Of a stretch of DNA of 64,000 nt, positions 60,390 to 64,000 are shown piece by piece (the stretch's first letter is position 1; every line of letters starts with the position of its first letter). Made by a program: the position numbers and the translations under genes. The notes under the pieces are model-generated. The model saw only the letters and a list, made by a program, of their open reading frames with translations, had not been told where the DNA came from and made no database searches. Location of the stretch: assembly GCA_009841225.1 (NCBI GenBank), contig VXMF01000009.1, positions 124,001-188,000 of the forward strand, in the 5' to 3' direction. The stretch is from Terriglobia bacterium. GTDB lineage: Bacteria; Acidobacteriota; Terriglobia; Bryobacterales; UBA6623.

Positions 60390-61070
60390 ATGACCTCGAA
60401 ATCTGCCCTTGCCGGCGCATTGTTCGCCTTGGCCATCGTTAGCTCCGTCGCGACAGCACAGCCGCTGAACAAGACCATCGAGAGTATCGAGCGTCGCTAC
60501 AACGGCCTGAGCGGGCTGCAGATGCAGTTCGAACAGTCTATGGAGTATTCAGGGCAGCGGCGCATGGTCGAAACAGGCACGCTCTACCTGCAGCGCCCGG
60601 GCAAGATGCGCTGGGACTACACCAGCCCCGAGGGCAAGGTCGCGGTCAGCGACGGCAAGATATTTCGGATGTACAACCCGCATTCCAACCAAGTGCGGCA
60701 GGTGGAGTTGGAGGCGATGACCGATCTGCGCGCCCCGCTATCGTTCCTGCTGGGCCGGATGCGCCTGCGTAGGATGTTCCGCAATCTGCGCATCGAGGAG
60801 GCGGGCGGACAGCCAGTGCTGATCGGCGAGGGGCGCAACGCCCGGGATTTCTATTCCCGCGTAGAGTTCGACTTCGATCCGGCCGCGTACTCGATCACTG
60901 GCATTCGCATCGTGGGACGGGACGAGTCTGTGAACGTCTACCAGTTCTCCGCCGAGCAGGTCAATCCGGCCCTGAGTGAAGCGATGTTCGAGTTCAAGGC
61001 ACCCGAAGGCGCCGAAGTAGTGCCACTCACCCGGAACTTCAACGATGTTCCGCTAGATCTGGGCCAATAG
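60390..61070 (+). CDS. lolA: Outer-membrane lipoprotein carrier LolA
   Basis: LolA shuttles lipoproteins through the periplasm from LolCDE to the outer membrane. The 226-residue protein has a signal peptide (LAGALFALAIVSSVATA), the pattern LQMQFEQSMEYSGQRRMVE, and LYLQRPGKMRWDYTSPEGK followed by VAVSDGKIFRMYNP, all family hallmarks. ATG 60390 is used; the open frame upstream adds two residues from a TTG. TATACT at 60310-60315 may be its -10, without a clear -35. Confidence 0.93.
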   Translation: MTSKSALAGALFALAIVSSVATAQPLNKTIESIERRYNGLSGLQMQFEQSMEYSGQRRMVETGTLYLQRPGKMRWDYTSPEGKVAVSDGKIFRMYNPHSNQVRQVELEAMTDLRAPLSFLLGRMRLRRMFRNLRIEEAGGQPVLIGEGRNARDFYSRVEFDFDPAAYSITGIRIVGRDESVNVYQFSAEQVNPALSEAMFEFKAPEGAEVVPLTRNFNDVPLDLGQ

Positions 61071-61091
61071 GCGTCGCCGCCCGCCCCCTAA

Positions 61092-61652
61092 CTATTCAAC
61101 CCGGGCCGTTTCCAGAAACACCGGCAGGATGGGCACGTCGTGCATGCGGCCGCGCCGACTGGTCTGGACCCGCGAGATACGGTCCACGACGTCCATGCCC
61201 TCGATCACGCGGCCGAAGACCGTATAGCCGAATCGCAGCGCACCCCGGTCCAGCGTAGTGTTGGGCTTCAGATTGATGAAGAACTGCGAGCTCGCGGTGT
61301 CCTTGCCCATCTGGCGCGCCATGGCGACCGTACCGCGCTCGTTGCTCATGCCGTTCTTTGTCTCAATGCGCACGGGCTTGCGGGTGGGTTTAGGGATGAG
61401 TTCCGGAGTGAAGCCACCGCCTTGGACGACGAATCCTTCGATCACGCGGTGGAACACCGTGTCGTCATAGAAGCCGGAGTTTACGTAGACGAGGAAGTTG
61501 GCAACGGTCTTGGGCGCTACCTCTGGGTAGAGTTCTGCGCGCACGACGCCCATCGAGGTCTGCAGTGCCACAACCGGACGGGGTTCCTCAACCTGGGCCG
61601 ATAGGGAGAGAGCAACGCACGCCGCGAAGGCAAGCGGGCGTTTCACAGGCAT
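61092..61652 (-). CDS. Peptidyl-prolyl cis-trans isomerase, cyclophilin type, exported
   Basis: The 186-residue protein has a signal peptide (RPLAFAACVALSLSAQ) and a cyclophilin domain: TSMGVVRAELYPEVAPKTVA, FHRVIEGFVVQGGG with the catalytic Arg, SSQFFINL and FGYTVFGRVIEGMDVVD. It is a periplasmic foldase of the PpiA kind. ATG 61652 starts the signal peptide. It converges on lolA with 21 nt between stops. Confidence 0.94.
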   Translation of the reverse strand: MPVKRPLAFAACVALSLSAQVEEPRPVVALQTSMGVVRAELYPEVAPKTVANFLVYVNSGFYDDTVFHRVIEGFVVQGGGFTPELIPKPTRKPVRIETKNGMSNERGTVAMARQMGKDTASSQFFINLKPNTTLDRGALRFGYTVFGRVIEGMDVVDRISRVQTSRRGRMHDVPILPVFLETARVE

Positions 61653-61717
61653 GCGTACGAGGATACAGAATCCGCCCGCCCGACGCATGTTGCCAGGCCG
61701 CAACTGGGCGAGCGACC

Positions 61718-61982
61718 CGGGACATAGGTGACGATTCGTACCGGAGACATGGGTAACACGTTGTGCCGAACAGGCGCAAAGTGTCGATGCCGTGGAAGGA
61801 GACTTCGGCCATGAAAGAACGCTTGTGATTCGTGGCCCGCTCGCTGGACAGCGAGGGCATGGCAGGCACTACGATCTGGGTTCCGTTGACCTAGAGCAGA
61901 GGACACTGCGGACTATCGACACTCCGTTCGGAGCGGAGTTGTAACCCATGTGTCCGGAACGTTCTGTTACCTATGTGTCCGG
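61718..61982. mobile_element. IS481-family relic (~265 bp) with ~42-bp terminal inverted repeats
   Basis: The left end 61718-61758 and right end 61940-61982 are imperfect inverted repeats. Each carries two copies of an ACATAGGT/ACATGGGT-type motif (ACATAGGTGAC and ACATGGGTAAC on the left). Ends of this kind are typical of IS481-like elements. The ~180-nt core keeps only the start of a transposase frame. The intact element would be over 1 kb, so this is an internally deleted, MITE-like remnant. It lies between the cyclophilin and tRNA-Met genes. Confidence 0.75.
61811..61894 (+). pseudogene. Remnant of IS481 transposase N-terminus
   Basis: The frame reads MKERL, a TGA stop, then FVARSLDSEGMAG..., ending at TAG 61892. 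IS481-family transposases typically start MKERLKFV with a following ALxGE segment, so codon 6 has become a stop and the rest of the gene is deleted. Confidence 0.6.
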
Positions 61983-62000
61983 TCCGGACCCGCTTGAAGC

Positions 62001-62077
62001 TGGTGCCGGGGGGCGGACTTGAACCGCCGACCTACGGGTTATGAGTCCGTCGCTCTAACCAGCTGAGCTACCCCGGC
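62001..62077 (-). tRNA. tRNA-Met (anticodon CAT), CCA encoded
   Basis: On the minus strand the acceptor GCCGGGG/CCCCGGC, the D arm, the T arm GGCGG-TTCAAGT-CCGCC, discriminator A and an encoded CCA fit. The anticodon loop CTCATAA gives CAT. The anticodon stem ACGGA/CCCGT has one A-C mismatch at its base next to the loop. Elongator Met is most likely; a lysidine-modified Ile2 tRNA is the alternative. Between here and 62311 I see nothing. Confidence 0.95.
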
Positions 62078-62310
62078 CGCTCCTCTTATCCTAGCCGCTC
62101 GCATGAGGGCATCCAACCCGCGCAACCCAGCGCTGGTCATCTGCGGGAACGCGGTGAGTGTTCCGCGCAGAACGACATCAGTACGAGCGCGGCTCTGAAC
62201 GTTTCGGAGCCTGAAACGGTGACGTGGCTTCGCGGTCGAGGGTTGCAGCGGCAGGGCGGCGGTTTTCTCGAACTACGGCGAGGCTGGAACAATCCAGACC
62301 CTTTGGCGGC

Positions 62311-63873
62311 TCAGAGGGTCGGGCCGATCCTCCAGGTCATCATTTCTCGATGGCCCAACTTCTCGCTGCAGGTCTGGCGGCCGGACGCCACCTCCAGCAA
62401 CGTGTCGTACATTCTGCGTCCGAGACCGGCAATGTCCTCTTCGCCATCCGCGACGGTGCCGGCGTTGATATCCATGTCCTCGTCCATGTGCCTTGCGGTT
62501 GCGGAATTCGATGCGACCTTGATTACCGGCGCAGTGGCGAATCCGAAGCAACTTCCCCTGCCCGTGGTGAAGAGGCAGATGTTGCAACCTCCGGCAACCA
62601 TGCCGGTTACCGAGGCTGGGTCGTAGCCGGGGCTGTTCATGAACACGAAGCCGCTCTCGTCGATCCGCTCTGCATAGTCGTAGACCGCGCTGAGCGTGGC
62701 GTGGCCGCCCTTGGCAACCGCCCCGAGTGACTTTTCGGCGATGTTGGTGATCCCGCCTGCCATGTTGCCCGGCGAGGGGTTGCTGTTGAACGTGACAGGG
62801 TCCTTGAAACGACGCACGTAATCGAAGTACCAATCCAACATGTCCAGCAGCCGCCTGCCCACGGCTGGGCTGGCCGAGCGCCGCGTCAGCAGGTGCTCGG
62901 CGCCCCAGATCTCGGTCGTCTCGCCCAGGCAGGCCGTACCTCCCTGCTTGACGACAAGATCCGCGCAGTAGCCCACGCCAGGATTCGCCGTGATGCCAGA
63001 GAACGCATCCGAGCCCCCGCACTCGAGAGAGATGGCAATCTTGGACACCGGGCAAGGCTGGCGTTCCAATCGACCGGCAGACTCAATCATCTCCCGTACG
63101 GCTCTGACGCCATCCTCGACCGCGCGACGAGTGCCCCCGCTCTCCTGCAGGGTCAGCCCCCGGCGAGGCGCCATGCCCGGTTGAGCCGCCTCGTCGCGGA
63201 GGTAGTATCCGATCTGGTTCACCTCGCAGCCTAGCCCGACCACGACCGCGGCGGCGATGTTGGGGTGGTCGGCCAAGCCGTCTAACGTCTTGCGCAAGAG
63301 GTCCGAGTCAGCACCCTCGCCTTGGCCGCAGCCATCCGCATGAGGCAGCGCGACGACTCCATCCACACCGCTCCCGGCAAAGCTCTCGTCGCGAAACGCA
63401 GCGGCGATGCGTTCGGTCGCATAGGCGGAACAGTTGCTTGCCCCCACAATGGCGACGAAGTTCCGCGTGCCTGCCCGGCCGTCGGCGCGCGGATACCCCA
63501 TGAAAGTGCGGTGCTCCGGAATGGGGATGTCCGCTAAGTCGGACCGCGCCGTGCCGAATTCGTACTGGCGCTCGTTGATGTCGAACTCCAGGTTGTGGGT
63601 ATGCACCCAAGTGCCCGGCTGGAGGAGTTCTCCCGCGCGACCGATCTCTTCACCGTACTTGTACACGGTTTCGCCCGCCGCCACTTCGCGCAGGGCGATC
63701 TTGTGGCCTGGCGCGATCGGCTGGGAAGTCTGGATCAGCCCCCCCTCGAACTCCAGCTTGGCCCCCGCGGGGATGTGGACCCGCGCTACGGCGACGTTGT
63801 CGCTAGGGTGCAGGTGAATCCAAGGATTAGAAGGTAGTCGGGAGGGGTCGAGATTGACCAATTGCGTCGGCAT
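62311..63873 (-). CDS. UxaA-family dehydratase (altronate/galactarate dehydratase-like)
   Basis: The 520-residue protein has the SAF-like N-terminal domain (VAVARVHIPAGAKLEFEG) and then the large UxaA domain. Conserved parts include FMGYPRADGRAGTRNFVAIV, ALPHADGCGQ near residue 175, LECGGSDAFSGITANPGVGY and FTTGRGSCFGFATAPVIK. Such enzymes remove water from sugar acids such as altronate or galactarate using a metal. The start ATG 63873 follows the stop of an upstream gene by 6 nt, so they are co-transcribed. Confidence 0.93.
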   Translation of the reverse strand: MPTQLVNLDPSRLPSNPWIHLHPSDNVAVARVHIPAGAKLEFEGGLIQTSQPIAPGHKIALREVAAGETVYKYGEEIGRAGELLQPGTWVHTHNLEFDINERQYEFGTARSDLADIPIPEHRTFMGYPRADGRAGTRNFVAIVGASNCSAYATERIAAAFRDESFAGSGVDGVVALPHADGCGQGEGADSDLLRKTLDGLADHPNIAAAVVVGLGCEVNQIGYYLRDEAAQPGMAPRRGLTLQESGGTRRAVEDGVRAVREMIESAGRLERQPCPVSKIAISLECGGSDAFSGITANPGVGYCADLVVKQGGTACLGETTEIWGAEHLLTRRSASPAVGRRLLDMLDWYFDYVRRFKDPVTFNSNPSPGNMAGGITNIAEKSLGAVAKGGHATLSAVYDYAERIDESGFVFMNSPGYDPASVTGMVAGGCNICLFTTGRGSCFGFATAPVIKVASNSATARHMDEDMDINAGTVADGEEDIAGLGRRMYDTLLEVASGRQTCSEKLGHREMMTWRIGPTL

Positions 63874-63879
63874 GCCAGA

Positions 63880-64000
63880 TTACTCGCAGGTCTCGGCCAA
63901 GATCGCGCCGGCTTCCAAGAGCCAATCGGTTTCGGAGTCGCTGAAATCGCGCTCGCGCTCCACGGCAACGCCCAAGACTCCCACCAAGCGCGTACCCTTC
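63880..64000 (-). CDS. C-terminal end of an upstream gene, possibly a GAF-domain protein, cut by window edge
   Basis: The last 39 codons read GTRLVGVLGVAVERERDFSD and continue SETDWLLEAGAILAETCE before TAA. This resembles the end of a GAF domain (GVL.....R.FS..E..LL...A..LA). The start and most of the gene lie outside the window. It is probably translated together with the UxaA-family gene. Confidence 0.5.
   Translation of the reverse strand, partial: KGTRLVGVLGVAVERERDFSDSETDWLLEAGAILAETCE

Overview
The window is GC-rich, tightly packed bacterial chromosome from a diderm. RfaE2 (HldE-type), KdsA and LolA imply LPS and lipoprotein sorting to an outer membrane, and there are three TonB-dependent receptors plus one plugless barrel. 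The GWxTD protein, the Oar-like receptors with a carboxypeptidase-like N-terminal domain, the CRTAC1/TPR pair and many sulfatases together suggest Acidobacteriota, probably a Bryobacter/Solibacter-like lineage. This is inferred from gene families; no rRNA is present. I see no CRISPR array and no intact prophage or transposon.

Layout. 1-9.7 kb (minus strand): a probable long operon reading GWxTD protein, plugless outer-membrane barrel, small Tat-like secreted protein, thpR, rfaE2 and mfd, then lepA (cut by the window edge). 10-12.2 kb: an FHA-GAF-PP2C phosphatase and a Fur-family regulator. 12.3-31.5 kb: an accessory island starting after tRNA-Pro. It holds four formylglycine-type sulfatases, an Oar-like receptor/TPR/CRTAC1 operon, a vapBC-type toxin-antitoxin pair between two ~165-nt direct repeats, a FecA-like receptor and a START-like secreted protein. 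31.5-35.8 kb: aroA, a cell-wall amidase and mutY. 35.8-43.0 kb: TCA-cycle genes (icd, mdh, sdhCAB), the sdh genes lying between two paralogous small secreted proteins, next to a C-terminal remnant of a second, different sdhB. 43.2-46.6 kb: lepB, manC, a DUF2064 transferase and an orphan LytTR regulator. 46.7-56.7 kb: another Oar-like receptor followed by a type IV pilus/type II secretion-like set (F, E, M, N, O, P and a pseudopilin with a very long tail). 56.7-61.7 kb: adk, an SDR, kdsA, an alaC-like aminotransferase, lolA and a cyclophilin. 61.7-64 kb: a short IS481-like relic, tRNA-Met, a UxaA-family dehydratase and the tail of a GAF-like gene.

How the genes may work together. The most suggestive unit is receptor-TPR-CRTAC1 beside the sulfatases. 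It could be a SusC/SusD-like uptake system for a sulfated glycan in which the TPR protein replaces SusD; this is inference. The second is GWxTD, plugless barrel and Tat-like protein behind one near-consensus promoter. The third is the pilus-like set with its own receptor and regulator nearby. The sdh locus resembles mycobacterial Sdh1, and its membrane subunit has a Cys/His cluster that could hold an Fe-S centre.
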